64,000 bases of DNA from Nonomuraea sp. NEAU-A123. Its GTDB lineage: Bacteria > Actinomycetota > Actinomycetes > Streptosporangiales > Streptosporangiaceae. This document shows positions 52,980 through 61,494 of the stretch, in pieces (position 1 is the stretch's first letter; each line of letters begins with the position of its first letter). The notes under the pieces are model-generated. The model made no database searches and was not told the origin of the DNA. It worked only from the letters and a program-made list of their open reading frames with translations. Location of the stretch: assembly GCF_018603905.1 (NCBI RefSeq), contig NZ_JAHFZZ010000020.1:1-64000 (forward strand). Direction: 5' to 3'. Position numbers and translations under genes: made by a program.

Positions 52980-53558
52980 CTAGGAGACGGGCGCCGCACG
53001 CAGGCGTACGACGTGCTCCACGAGCGAGATCAGCGTCCCCTTCACCGACTCGCGGTGCCGCGCGTCGGTACGCACGATCGGCACGTTCGACGAGAGCGCC
53101 AGCGCTTCGCGCACCTCGTCGTCCGAGTGCTGGAACTGACCGTCCCAGCCGTTGATGCCGACCACGAACGGCAGCTTGGCCTCTTCGAAGTAGTCGATCG
53201 CGGGGAAGCTGTCGGCCAGCCGCCGCGTGTCGAGCAGCACCACGGCGCCGATCGCGCCGCGCACCAGGTCGTCCCACATGAACCAGAACCGGTGCTGTCC
53301 GGGCGTGCCGAACAGGTAGAGAATCAGGTCACGGTCGAGCGACACGCGCCCGAAGTCCATGGCCACGGTCGTCGTCTGCTTGTTCGGCGTCATGCCGAGG
53401 TCGTCGATGCCCGCGGACGCGTCGGTCATGACCGCTTCCGTGGTGAGCGGCAGGATCTCGGACACCGCCCCCACGAACGTCGTCTTGCCGACGCCGAACC
53501 CGCCCGCGACGACGATCTTCGTCGACGTGAGGCCGGGGCTAGAGCCTGCGAAGTCCAC
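52980..53558 (-). CDS. cvnD: Conservon 4 GTPase (CvnD)
   Basis: This 192-residue small GTPase (GGFGVGKTT, GTPGQ, GINGWDG) is closest to CvnD1 and CvnD2 at the N-terminus. The C-terminus reads HVVRLRAAPVS. GTG start at 53558 within the cvnC4 3' end. An extra gene follows closely, unlike in the other conservons here. Confidence 0.94.
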   Translation of the reverse strand: MDFAGSSPGLTSTKIVVAGGFGVGKTTFVGAVSEILPLTTEAVMTDASAGIDDLGMTPNKQTTTVAMDFGRVSLDRDLILYLFGTPGQHRFWFMWDDLVRGAIGAVVLLDTRRLADSFPAIDYFEEAKLPFVVGINGWDGQFQHSDDEVREALALSSNVPIVRTDARHRESVKGTLISLVEHVVRLRAAPVS

Positions 53559-53901
53559 TGAGCACCCTTTCGAGCATATTGAGGTCTGGCTGTCCCTCGC
53601 TGAGACGTGGCTGGTGCAGGCGGACAAGTCCTTCGTCGGACATGTCCGCCACGAGCACTCGGGCCACGCCCAGCGGGACACGGAGCAGGGCCGAGATCTC
53701 GGCGACCGACCGGAACGTGCGACAGAGTTGCATGATGGACTCCTGCTCGGGAGTGAGCATCAACATCTCGTCATCCGGTATGGACATCGACGAGATCAGC
53801 GTCTCCATCGCAAGGTGGTAGCGCGGCTCTGAGCGACCGCCGGTCACCGCGTACGGACGGAACAGGGGCTCATCGTCCCCGGTTCCGTCAATGCCGTACA
53901 C
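53539..53901 (-). CDS. cvnC: Conservon 4 DUF742 protein (CvnC)
   Basis: This 120-residue protein has a short acidic N-terminus (MYGIDGTGDDEP) in place of the Pro-rich one in CvnC1 and CvnC2. The motifs are RPYAVTGGRSEP and FRSVAEISALLRVPLGVARVLVADM, ending in SGLRRL. GTG start with GGGGAGG. Confidence 0.93.
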   Translation of the reverse strand: MYGIDGTGDDEPLFRPYAVTGGRSEPRYHLAMETLISSMSIPDDEMLMLTPEQESIMQLCRTFRSVAEISALLRVPLGVARVLVADMSDEGLVRLHQPRLSEGQPDLNMLERVLSGLRRL

Positions 53902-53927
53902 GGCCCTCCCCCATCAGTTCCATTGCA

Positions 53928-54350
53928 TCACCGCGTCCTGGCCGCCTGCAGTTCCGCGCGCAGGGCCGGCGTCAGCGCCTGGCCCGCCCTGTCGACCAGC
54001 AGCGTCATCTGGTACGCCACCAGTCCCATGTCACAGTCGATCCCGGCCAGCACCGTGAGCACGGAGCCGTCACTGATCGCCATCACGACGAGCAGCCCGC
54101 GCTGCATCTCGACGACGGTCTGCGACACCGAGCCGCCCTCGAACACCCTGGACGCGCCCACGGTCAGGCTCAGCAGGCCCGCGGACACCGCCGCCAACTG
54201 GTCGGCGCGGTCGGGTGGGAAGCCCTCGGAACTGGCCAGGCAGAGGCCGTCGGCGGAGACGACGACGGCATGCGCGACTCCGGGCGTGTTCCGCACGAAG
54301 TCGGTGATCAGCCAGTCGAACCTGTGGGCTTCATGGCTAAGGGTGGTCAC
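53928..54350 (-). CDS. cvnB: Conservon 4 roadblock/LC7 protein (CvnB)
   Basis: This 140-residue roadblock protein has IDCDMGLVAYQMTLLVDRAG, with Ile where the other three have Pro (APDCDMG). It starts at GTG 54350 with GGGGAGGG. It is separated from cvnA4 by 25 bases, so it is not start-stop coupled as in conservons 1-3. Confidence 0.94.
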   Translation of the reverse strand: MTTLSHEAHRFDWLITDFVRNTPGVAHAVVVSADGLCLASSEGFPPDRADQLAAVSAGLLSLTVGASRVFEGGSVSQTVVEMQRGLLVVMAISDGSVLTVLAGIDCDMGLVAYQMTLLVDRAGQALTPALRAELQAARTR

Positions 54351-54375
54351 TCGCCCTCCCCGGCAGGACGCTCAA

Positions 54376-57300
54376 TCACTGTTGTTCCTCCTGTCCACGT
54401 ACTTCCGCACGACCCCGCCGTACTCCCTGCTGGAAGCTGGCCAACCTGCTGCGCGCCCGGTCGGCGGAGACCGGCGGCATCGGGGCCTGCCGCTGCGATT
54501 GCTGCGGTTGGCCGGCCGTGCCAGGAACCAGGTTCGCCTTGGGAGTGCGCTTGGGTAGCCCTGAGGACGTGGTGCCCCCAAGGCTGGGATCGCTCGCGGC
54601 GGCAGCCGCCCGCCAACCGGCGTCAGCGGCGTTTCGCCACGATTCCTCCCCAGAGAGTACGGCTTGTGGGGGGGTTGACTCATCCCGGCTCGAAGATTCC
54701 CCCGGCTGCTCTTCCGGCGGCCTGCGGAACCAGGCGGATTCCACGGCGGCGAAGATCGGCAGGAACTCCTCCTGACCGGGCTCCATGGGCGAGACGTCCA
54801 CCGACGGCGGCGACTCCGGCCGGCGCACCTCACCTGTGGTGTAAGGCGTCTGGAAGGCACCATCCGAGCCGGGACCGACGGGCCCGGGGAAGGAGGGGAA
54901 GGCGCCGGTGCGTTCCTGGCCCGGGTACGACGGGGGCTGGCTCGGGTACATCGGCGCCCGGTGCCCCGGCTGCGTCCGGCCGGGCGGCTGCGTCGCCTGG
55001 CCCGGGTCGGGATACGAGGGGGCCTGGTTCGGGTACGACGGGTAGCCGCCCGAGTCGAAGGACGGCCGGTGGGCGCCGCCGTCCGTGTCGGCGGTGAAGG
55101 GCTGAGACGGCCCGGAGCCGGCGTCGAAGGAGTCGAAGGTGGCGAACGAGCGGAACGTGCCGTTCGGCGCGGGAACGCCGTTGGGCGGCGTGGCGGGAGG
55201 CGCACCGTTCGCGGGCATCCCGTTCGCGGGCATCCCATTCGGAGGCATGCCGTTCGGAGGCATCCCGTTCGGAGGCGGGCCCCCGAAGGCAGGCCGCTGG
55301 GGCAGCGGCGCCCGGTTGCCGTCGGGGATCAGCGACGGCGGCAGCAGCACCATGGCGATGAGCCCGGCGCCGTCGCCCTTGCGGAGCTGGACCCGGATGC
55401 CGTGACGCAGCGCCAGCCGGCCGACCACGAACAGGCCCATCCTTCGCGACACCGACACGTCCACGACCGGCGGCTCGGCCAGGCGGCGGTTGGCCTCGGC
55501 GAGCTCGTCCTCGGTCATGCTGATGCCGACGTCGTTCACCGACAGCAGCGCGCCGCCGCCTTCGATGAGGCTGCTCGACACCACGACATGGGTGTTGTTC
55601 GGCGAGAACTGGATGGCGTTCTCGACCAGCTCGGCCACCAGGTGGACCAGGTCGTTGGCCGCGCTGCCGAGCACCGAGGTGGTCCGGTGCACCTTGACCT
55701 GTACGCGCTCGTAGCCCTCGACCTCCGACAGCGCCGCGCGGACCACGTCGACCAGCTTGGCCGGCTGGCTGCGCCTGCGGGCGGCCTCGTGCCCGGCCAG
55801 GACCAGGAGGTTCTCGGAGTTGCGCCGCATGCGGGTGGCCAGGTGGTCGAGCTTGAACAGGTCGGCCAGCCGGCCGCCGTCCTGCTCGCCCTTCTCCAGG
55901 CCGTCGATGAGCGAGATCTGCCGCTCCACCAGCGTCTGGGTGCGGCGCGAAAGGTTGACGAACATCGAGCTGATGTTGCTGCGGAGGTCGGCCTCCTCGC
56001 CCGCCAGCCGTACGGCCTGGCGGTGCACCTGGTCGAAGGCCCTGGCCACGTCGCCGATCTCGTCGTCGCCCTCGACCTCGATCGGGCGGATGTCGGCGGG
56101 CGCGTCACCGGTGACGCGCAGCTTGCGCACCACATCGGGCAGGCGGAACCCGGCGATCTCCAGGGCTTCGGCGCGCAGCCGGCGCAGCGGCGCCACCATC
56201 GAGCGGGCGATCGCGACGGTGAACAGCAGGACGAGCAGCAGTAGCGCTACGATGAGCACGGCGGCGATGATCGCGTTGCGGGTCTCGGAGTCGCGGAGCT
56301 CCTGGCTGCGCAGCGCCACCTTCTGGTTCAGATCGCTCTCGATCGAGTGCAGGATGTCGATGGTGACGGCGTTGTCGTCGAACCACTGGTCCGGTGCCGG
56401 CTTGGCGGGGTCCGTCTGGGCGAGCAGGTTGTCCCGGATCCGCACGCCCGGCGCCTTGCCGGCGGCGAGCGTGATGGCGCGGGCCTTGGTCAGCTCGGTG
56501 TTGAAGTATTCAGGCGCCGTCATCGCCTTCGCCAGCGCGAGGCCGACGACGGGCCCGGCCTCCTGGCCGACGGCCGCGACCTCGGAGCGCTGCCGGGCGT
56601 TGGAGGCGATGAATCGCTCCACCTCCTTGGCGTCCACGCTGGCGGAGTTGTAGTAGCCCTTGAGCAGCTGAACGCGCTGCCTGGACACCTCCTCCTTCGC
56701 GCGCGCCAGCGCGCTCAGCGCGCGGAACTGGCCGATGATCTGCGAGTCGTCGCTGAGCAGGCTCAGCTCGTCGTGCAGCCGGAGCAGCGTGTCGAGCAGC
56801 GAGTCGTAGCGAGTGGTGTCCTTCTGGCCCTCGTTGCGGGTCCTGTTCAGGACGTTGAAGTCGTAGCGGGCCCGCTTGACGGCGTTGAGCACGCGGTCGC
56901 CGTAGGACTCGTCCATCACCGCCATGTCGGCCTGCACGGCCTTGACCAGCGTGTCGACCCGCTGCTTGCGCTCTTTGTACGGCTCGGTGAGCTTCTTGCG
57001 CACCTTGGCGGAGGCGGCCATCCAGCCTCCGGTGTCACGCTCCAGGCCGAGTGCCTGCACCAGGTCGCGGATCCGGCCGGCCTGCTCCGCGGCGAGTGCC
57101 GTGCGGTCGTAGTCGCCGATGCTCTGCACCGAGCTCACCACGCGCGCTCCCCCGAGCACGACTCCCGCCATGGTAGGAACCAGGACCAGCGCGGTGAGGC
57201 GCCATCTCACCCGCCAGTTGCGCAGCCCGAGCCGGGGCAGCGTCCGCTTTCCGCGGCCCTGCCTCGCGGCGTGGCCGCTTTCGGAGTTCCCCGTAGTCAC
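54376..57300 (-). CDS. cvnA: Conservon 4 sensor histidine kinase (CvnA) with pentapeptide repeats in the tail
   Basis: The GTG at 57300 gives 974 residues. The layout is helix 1 after RNWRVRWRLTALV, an extracellular NIT-type domain, helix 2, HAMP, LDHLATRMRR near 484, and HATPase with ELVENAIQF and NDVGISM, where the last Gly of the G1 box region is Ser. The tail of about 310 residues has about seven NGMPP-like pentapeptides, then EFLPIFAAVESAWF, GLPKRTPKANLVPG and RSRLASFQQGVRRGRAE. The upstream region lacks a clear copy of the motif found before cvnA1-3. Confidence 0.92.
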   Translation of the reverse strand: MTTGNSESGHAARQGRGKRTLPRLGLRNWRVRWRLTALVLVPTMAGVVLGGARVVSSVQSIGDYDRTALAAEQAGRIRDLVQALGLERDTGGWMAASAKVRKKLTEPYKERKQRVDTLVKAVQADMAVMDESYGDRVLNAVKRARYDFNVLNRTRNEGQKDTTRYDSLLDTLLRLHDELSLLSDDSQIIGQFRALSALARAKEEVSRQRVQLLKGYYNSASVDAKEVERFIASNARQRSEVAAVGQEAGPVVGLALAKAMTAPEYFNTELTKARAITLAAGKAPGVRIRDNLLAQTDPAKPAPDQWFDDNAVTIDILHSIESDLNQKVALRSQELRDSETRNAIIAAVLIVALLLLVLLFTVAIARSMVAPLRRLRAEALEIAGFRLPDVVRKLRVTGDAPADIRPIEVEGDDEIGDVARAFDQVHRQAVRLAGEEADLRSNISSMFVNLSRRTQTLVERQISLIDGLEKGEQDGGRLADLFKLDHLATRMRRNSENLLVLAGHEAARRRSQPAKLVDVVRAALSEVEGYERVQVKVHRTTSVLGSAANDLVHLVAELVENAIQFSPNNTHVVVSSSLIEGGGALLSVNDVGISMTEDELAEANRRLAEPPVVDVSVSRRMGLFVVGRLALRHGIRVQLRKGDGAGLIAMVLLPPSLIPDGNRAPLPQRPAFGGPPPNGMPPNGMPPNGMPANGMPANGAPPATPPNGVPAPNGTFRSFATFDSFDAGSGPSQPFTADTDGGAHRPSFDSGGYPSYPNQAPSYPDPGQATQPPGRTQPGHRAPMYPSQPPSYPGQERTGAFPSFPGPVGPGSDGAFQTPYTTGEVRRPESPPSVDVSPMEPGQEEFLPIFAAVESAWFRRPPEEQPGESSSRDESTPPQAVLSGEESWRNAADAGWRAAAAASDPSLGGTTSSGLPKRTPKANLVPGTAGQPQQSQRQAPMPPVSADRARSRLASFQQGVRRGRAEVRGQEEQQ
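55205..55285. repeat. 15-bp tandem repeat in the cvnA4 tail
   Basis: About five to six units of CCGTTCGGAGGCATC type (plus strand) encode the NGMPP/NGMPA pentapeptides. The copies are nearly identical, as expected for a recent in-frame expansion in a disordered segment. Confidence 0.85.
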
Positions 57301-57433
57301 TGCTTCCGCTACCCCTCAATCATCCCGTTCCGTCGGCGGGTCCAGGCCGCGTTCATAAGGTAAAGAGCACCCGACTTCCAGGCAAAACGGGCACATCGCT
57401 GCAAACATACCCGTAGCTCGTGTGTGCTGTTGG

Positions 57434-59659
57434 TTATCGAAGTGCCGCAAGCACCTGATCACGGACTTGGGTCCGCTGCGCACCGTCGCTGAGGGGCCGT
57501 CCGGCACGATCGACCACGTAGAAGACGTCCACCGCCTCCGCGCCGAGAGTCTCCACGCGAGCGGCCCTCACGTCAAGACCACATTCACCGAATGCCCGTC
57601 CAATGCGCCACAGGAGTCCCGGTCTGTCATGGGCCCTGACTTCGACCACGGTGGCGGTCGCGGAGGCATCGTCTACCAAGGTCACACGGGGCGGAGCGAC
57701 AGGAACACGAGCGGGTCTCATAGACCTCGTACGGCGAGCCAGACGCTGTTCGATGTCAAGGCGTCCAGCAAGGACCAGACGGAGATCGGCCTCCAGGGTG
57801 GCGGGGTCCGGCGGGGAGCCGTATTCGGGGACGACGGAGAACTCGATCACCGCGGTGGAGCCGGCGGCAGCGGACGAGGCGGAGCGGACGATCAGCCGGT
57901 GCGCGGCCAGCACGCCGGCGGCGCTCCACAGCAACCCGGCCCGGTCGGGGGCGACGACCGTGACGGCTCCTCCGATGACGCGGACGGCGCCGCCGCCGTG
58001 GCGGGCCAGCGCGGCCTGCTCGGCCGACAGGCTGGGCGGCTTGGGCGGCGGCGAGCCGGACAGCACGGAGCGGACGCGACGCACGAGGTCGGCGACGAGC
58101 CCGGCCTTCCAGGCGTTCCAGGCGGCCGGGCCGGTGGCGTGCCCGTCGGAGACGGCCAGCGCGGCGAGCAGGTCGAGCACCTCACGTGACCCGACCGTGG
58201 CGGCGACCTTCTCGATCGTGACCGGATCGTCGAGGTCTCTGCGGGTCGCGGTCTCGGGCAGCAGCAGATGGTGACGGACGACCGTGGCCAGCGTGTCAAC
58301 GTCGTGCGGGGGCAGGCCGATGCGGGCCGCGATGTCGCGGACCACGACCTCGCCGGTGGCCGAGTGGTCACCGGGCCAGCCCTTGCCGATGTCGTGGAAC
58401 AGCGCCGAGATCAGCAGCAGGTCGGGGCGGGACACCTCGCGGGTGTGGCTGGCGGCGTTCGCGGCCGCCTCGATCAGGTGCCGGTCGACGGTGAATCGGT
58501 GGATCGGGTGGCGCTGCGGGCGGTGCCGTACGCGCTCCCAGTCAGGAAGCAGCTTGACAAGGATGCCCGCCTGGTCGAGCTCCTCCCAGACGGGCACGGC
58601 GGCGCGGCCCGCGCCGAGGATGGACACCAGCGCGTCACGGGCCTCCTCGGGCCACGGGACGGGCATCGGGGGCGACTGAGCAGCCAGAACGGACATGGTG
58701 GCGGGGGCGAGGGGCAGCCCCGAATCGGCCGCCGCGGCGGCGGCACGCAGCACCAGGACCGGGTCCTTGCGCGGGTCGACGCCACGGGCGAGCACCACTT
58801 CACCGCCGTGCTCGACCACGCCGTCGGCCAGCGGGCGGCGCCCCCGTGGAGCCGGTCCCGACAGGAGTCTGTCAACCGTGCGCCAGGTGGCGTCGAAGGC
58901 GTGGGAGATCGTCCGGCCCGCCTCGGCGAGCCTGCGCATCAGCGCCTCGGCGTCGAGCAGCCCGAGCAGCCCGGCGACGGCGTCCTGCTCCTGGAGCACG
59001 AGCCTGTCGGTGCCGCGCGCGGTGACGATGTGCAGGGCGTGCCGTACGTCGAGGATGAGCTCATAGGCCTCACGCGCCCGGGGACCGGGCGCGGAGGCGA
59101 CCCAGGCCGCTGCCACGGCCTGCATGGCTTGGACGTCGCGAAGGCCGCCGCGGCCGTCCTTGAGGTCGGGTTCGAGAAGGAAGGCCAGCTCGCCGCTGAC
59201 CTGGGCGCGGCGGTCCGCCGCCTCGCGCAGCTCGCCGAGCCGGCGGCGGGAGTCGGCGCGCCACTCGGCGAGCACCGCCTCCCTGGCCTTCTTCGTCAGC
59301 TCGGGATCGCCCGCTATGTGCCGGGCCTGGATGAGGCCCAGCACGGCCTTGAGGTCGTCGCGGGCGACCGCCACGGCCTCGTCCACGGTTCGCACCGAAT
59401 GGTCGAGGCCGATGGCGGAGTCCCAGATCGGATACCAGATGCGATCGGCGATCCTCGCCACGTCGTCCCTGCCGTTGTGCAGGAGGACGAGGTCGAGGTC
59501 GCTTCCGGGGGCCAGCTCACCGCGCCCCAGGCTCCCCACGGCGACCAGCGCGACGTGCTCGCCGTCACTCGCCGTGCGGAAGAGGTCTTTGAGCCAGCGA
59601 TCGGTGTCCGCGGCCCGCTCCTTGCGGGCCGCGGCGTAGGTACGAGCCTCACCCCTCAC
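57434..59659 (-). CDS. glnD: PII uridylyl/adenylyl-transferase GlnD
   Basis: GlnD modifies PII protein according to nitrogen status. In actinobacteria it adenylylates the PII Tyr51. This 741-residue protein has the nucleotidyltransferase motif VGSLGRGELAPGSDLDLVLL near the N-terminus, an HD domain (LLLISALFHDIGKG) for the demodifying activity, and two C-terminal ACT domains (VTVVAPDRAGLLW; VEVRAHDRPGLLW). I chose the GTG at 59659, which overlaps the glnB stop (GTGA). It is the last gene of amtB-glnB-glnD. Confidence 0.95.
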   Translation of the reverse strand: MRGEARTYAAARKERAADTDRWLKDLFRTASDGEHVALVAVGSLGRGELAPGSDLDLVLLHNGRDDVARIADRIWYPIWDSAIGLDHSVRTVDEAVAVARDDLKAVLGLIQARHIAGDPELTKKAREAVLAEWRADSRRRLGELREAADRRAQVSGELAFLLEPDLKDGRGGLRDVQAMQAVAAAWVASAPGPRAREAYELILDVRHALHIVTARGTDRLVLQEQDAVAGLLGLLDAEALMRRLAEAGRTISHAFDATWRTVDRLLSGPAPRGRRPLADGVVEHGGEVVLARGVDPRKDPVLVLRAAAAAADSGLPLAPATMSVLAAQSPPMPVPWPEEARDALVSILGAGRAAVPVWEELDQAGILVKLLPDWERVRHRPQRHPIHRFTVDRHLIEAAANAASHTREVSRPDLLLISALFHDIGKGWPGDHSATGEVVVRDIAARIGLPPHDVDTLATVVRHHLLLPETATRRDLDDPVTIEKVAATVGSREVLDLLAALAVSDGHATGPAAWNAWKAGLVADLVRRVRSVLSGSPPPKPPSLSAEQAALARHGGGAVRVIGGAVTVVAPDRAGLLWSAAGVLAAHRLIVRSASSAAAGSTAVIEFSVVPEYGSPPDPATLEADLRLVLAGRLDIEQRLARRTRSMRPARVPVAPPRVTLVDDASATATVVEVRAHDRPGLLWRIGRAFGECGLDVRAARVETLGAEAVDVFYVVDRAGRPLSDGAQRTQVRDQVLAALR

Positions 59660-59994
59660 AGGGCCTCTGGACCCCGCTCTCCGGTGCGGACCCGGATCAC
59701 GGTGTCGACCGGGACGGACCACACCTTGCCGTCACCGATCTTGCCGGTCTGGGCCGCCTTGACGATGACGTCGATCACGTCCTCGGCGTCCTCCTCCTCG
59801 GTCAGCACCTCGAGGCGCACCTTGGGGACCAGGTCCACTTGGTACTCGGCGCCGCGATAGACCTCGGTGTGGCCGCGCTGGCGGCCGTAGCCGCTCGCCT
59901 CGCTGACCGTCATGCCCTTGACGCCGAACTGTTCGAGGGCCGCCTTCACGTCGTCCAGTTTGAACGGTTTGATGACGGCGGTGATGAGCCTCAT
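59656..59994 (-). CDS. glnB: Nitrogen regulatory protein PII (GlnB/GlnK)
   Basis: This 112-residue PII protein has T-loop GYGRQRGHTEVYRGAEYQVDLVPK carrying the modifiable Tyr51 and the B-loop TGKIGDGKVWSVPVD. Placement after amtB means that it is of the GlnK type: it can block the ammonium channel when unmodified. It overlaps amtB and glnD by 4 bases at each end. Confidence 0.97.
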   Translation of the reverse strand: MRLITAVIKPFKLDDVKAALEQFGVKGMTVSEASGYGRQRGHTEVYRGAEYQVDLVPKVRLEVLTEEEDAEDVIDVIVKAAQTGKIGDGKVWSVPVDTVIRVRTGERGPEAL

Positions 59995-61307
59995 GCTTCC
60001 ACCTTCTTGGGTGCCGGTGCCGTGGTGATCGGGCCGTTCGGGGAGGACACGCCAGAAGCGTGGACTGTGCCGAGGTCGTATCCCGTCTCGGCGTGGGTGG
60101 TGACGTCGATGCCGGTGACCTCGTCCTCGACCGGGATGCGGAAGCCCATCGTCTTGTCGATGATCTTAGCGACGACCCAGGTGATGATGAAGGAGTAGCC
60201 GCCGACGGCGATCGGGCCCAGCACCTGAAGGCCGAGCTGGGTGACGCCACCGCCGTAGAAGAGGCCCTTGTTCTGCTGCTCCAGGAAGGGGTACGCGGCC
60301 AGGAAGCCGAGCGAGACGGCGCCGATCACGCCGCCGACCAGGTGCACGCCGACCACGTCGAGCGAGTCGTCGAAGTTGAAGCGGTACTTCAGGCCCACCG
60401 CGTAGGCGCAGACCGCACCGGCGATCAGGCCGAGCAGCATCGCGGCCCAGGGGTCGATGAACCCACAGGCCGGGGTGATGGCGACCAGACCGGCGACCGC
60501 GCCGGAGGCGACACCGAGGCTGGTGGCGTGGCCGTCGCGCAGCTTCTCCACCACGATCCAGGCGCCGGCCGCGACGGCGGTGGCGATCTGGGTGTTCATG
60601 AACGCCAGGCCGGCCGTGCCGTCGACCGCCAGCTCGGAGCCCGCGTTGAAGCCGAACCAGCCGAACCACAGGAGGCCCACACCGAGCAGCACCAGTGTCA
60701 GGTTGTGCGGCCGCATCGGCTCCTTGCGCCACCCCTTGCGCTTGCCCAGCACCAGGGCCAGCGCCAGCGCCGCGGCACCGGCGTTGATGTGGACGACCGT
60801 GCCTCCGGCGAAGTCCTCGATGCCCAGGGCGTTCAGCCAGCCGGTGCCCCACACCCAGTGGGCGATGGGGAAGTAGACGATGCTCGCCCAGATGAAGCTG
60901 AACAGCACCCAGGCGCCGAACTTCGCACGGTCGGCGATCGCACCGCTGATCAACGCGACGGTGATGATGGCGAACGTCAGCTGGAAGGCCGAGAAGACCA
61001 GGCTGGGCATCCCGGTGCCGTCGGGCTTCGTGGCCGTGTCGACCAGGCTCTGCAGCCCGAGGGCGTCGAGACCACCGACGAAGTTGTTGAGCCAGGACAT
61101 GCTGTTGTCGGTGAACGCCAGCGAGTGCCCGAAGAGCACCCAGGCGATGGTGACGGTGATGATGCTGACGAACGACATCATCATCATGTTCAGGACGCTC
61201 TTGGCCCTGGTCATGCCCCCATAGAAGAACGCGAGCCCTGGTGTCATCAGCAGCACCAGCGCGGTGGCCGCTAGCATCCAGGCTGTCGTGCCGCTATCGA
61301 TCTTCAC
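59991..61307 (-). CDS. amtB: Ammonium transporter AmtB
   Basis: This 438-residue ammonium channel has about 11 helices, FYGGMTRAKSVLNMMMMSF near the start, the pore histidines in VVHINAG and GVHLVGG, and a cytoplasmic C-terminal tail (PVEDEVTGIDVTTHAETGYDLG) of the GlnK-interacting type. It is the first gene of the operon. A candidate GlnR box lies 51-88 bases upstream. Confidence 0.96.
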   Translation of the reverse strand: MKIDSGTTAWMLAATALVLLMTPGLAFFYGGMTRAKSVLNMMMMSFVSIITVTIAWVLFGHSLAFTDNSMSWLNNFVGGLDALGLQSLVDTATKPDGTGMPSLVFSAFQLTFAIITVALISGAIADRAKFGAWVLFSFIWASIVYFPIAHWVWGTGWLNALGIEDFAGGTVVHINAGAAALALALVLGKRKGWRKEPMRPHNLTLVLLGVGLLWFGWFGFNAGSELAVDGTAGLAFMNTQIATAVAAGAWIVVEKLRDGHATSLGVASGAVAGLVAITPACGFIDPWAAMLLGLIAGAVCAYAVGLKYRFNFDDSLDVVGVHLVGGVIGAVSLGFLAAYPFLEQQNKGLFYGGGVTQLGLQVLGPIAVGGYSFIITWVVAKIIDKTMGFRIPVEDEVTGIDVTTHAETGYDLGTVHASGVSSPNGPITTAPAPKKVEA

Positions 61308-61357
61308 GACGCGACCCTCCTTACATGTGACGTGTGGCCACAGCGTGTTCGCCCGGC

Positions 61358-61395
61358 GTTTCGTGGCTCGACCAGGTGTGTTTCACATTCGTGAA
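61358..61395 (-). promoter_or_regulatory. Candidate GlnR box upstream of amtB
   Basis: On the minus strand this reads TTCAC-N6-GAAAC-N6-GGTCG-N6-GAAAC, the a-b-a-b half-site layout of actinobacterial GlnR boxes with 6-base spacing. Three of the four half-sites fit well; GGTCG is weak. A further GAAAC-N6-GAAAC pair lies slightly upstream (about 61413-61428). The place and target genes match known GlnR control of amtB-glnK-glnD. Confidence 0.75.
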
Positions 61396-61458
61396 TCTCG
61401 CCCTATTGGTGTTTCATGCATGTTTCGGATGACAGGAGCTAGATATTCGGCCCTAGAC

Positions 61459-61477
61459 TTAGGGTCCCCTTACCTAG
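61459..61477 (+). promoter_or_regulatory. Candidate DtxR/IdeR iron box
   Basis: TTAGGGTCCCCTTACCTAG matches the 19-bp DtxR/IdeR consensus (TTAGGTTAGGCTAACCTAA) at 13 positions, including both outer TTAGG/ACCTA arms. It lies 18 bases before the binding-lipoprotein start, so iron-loaded repressor would cover the promoter. Confidence 0.7.
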
Positions 61478-61494
61478 TCGATCAGAGGATCTAC

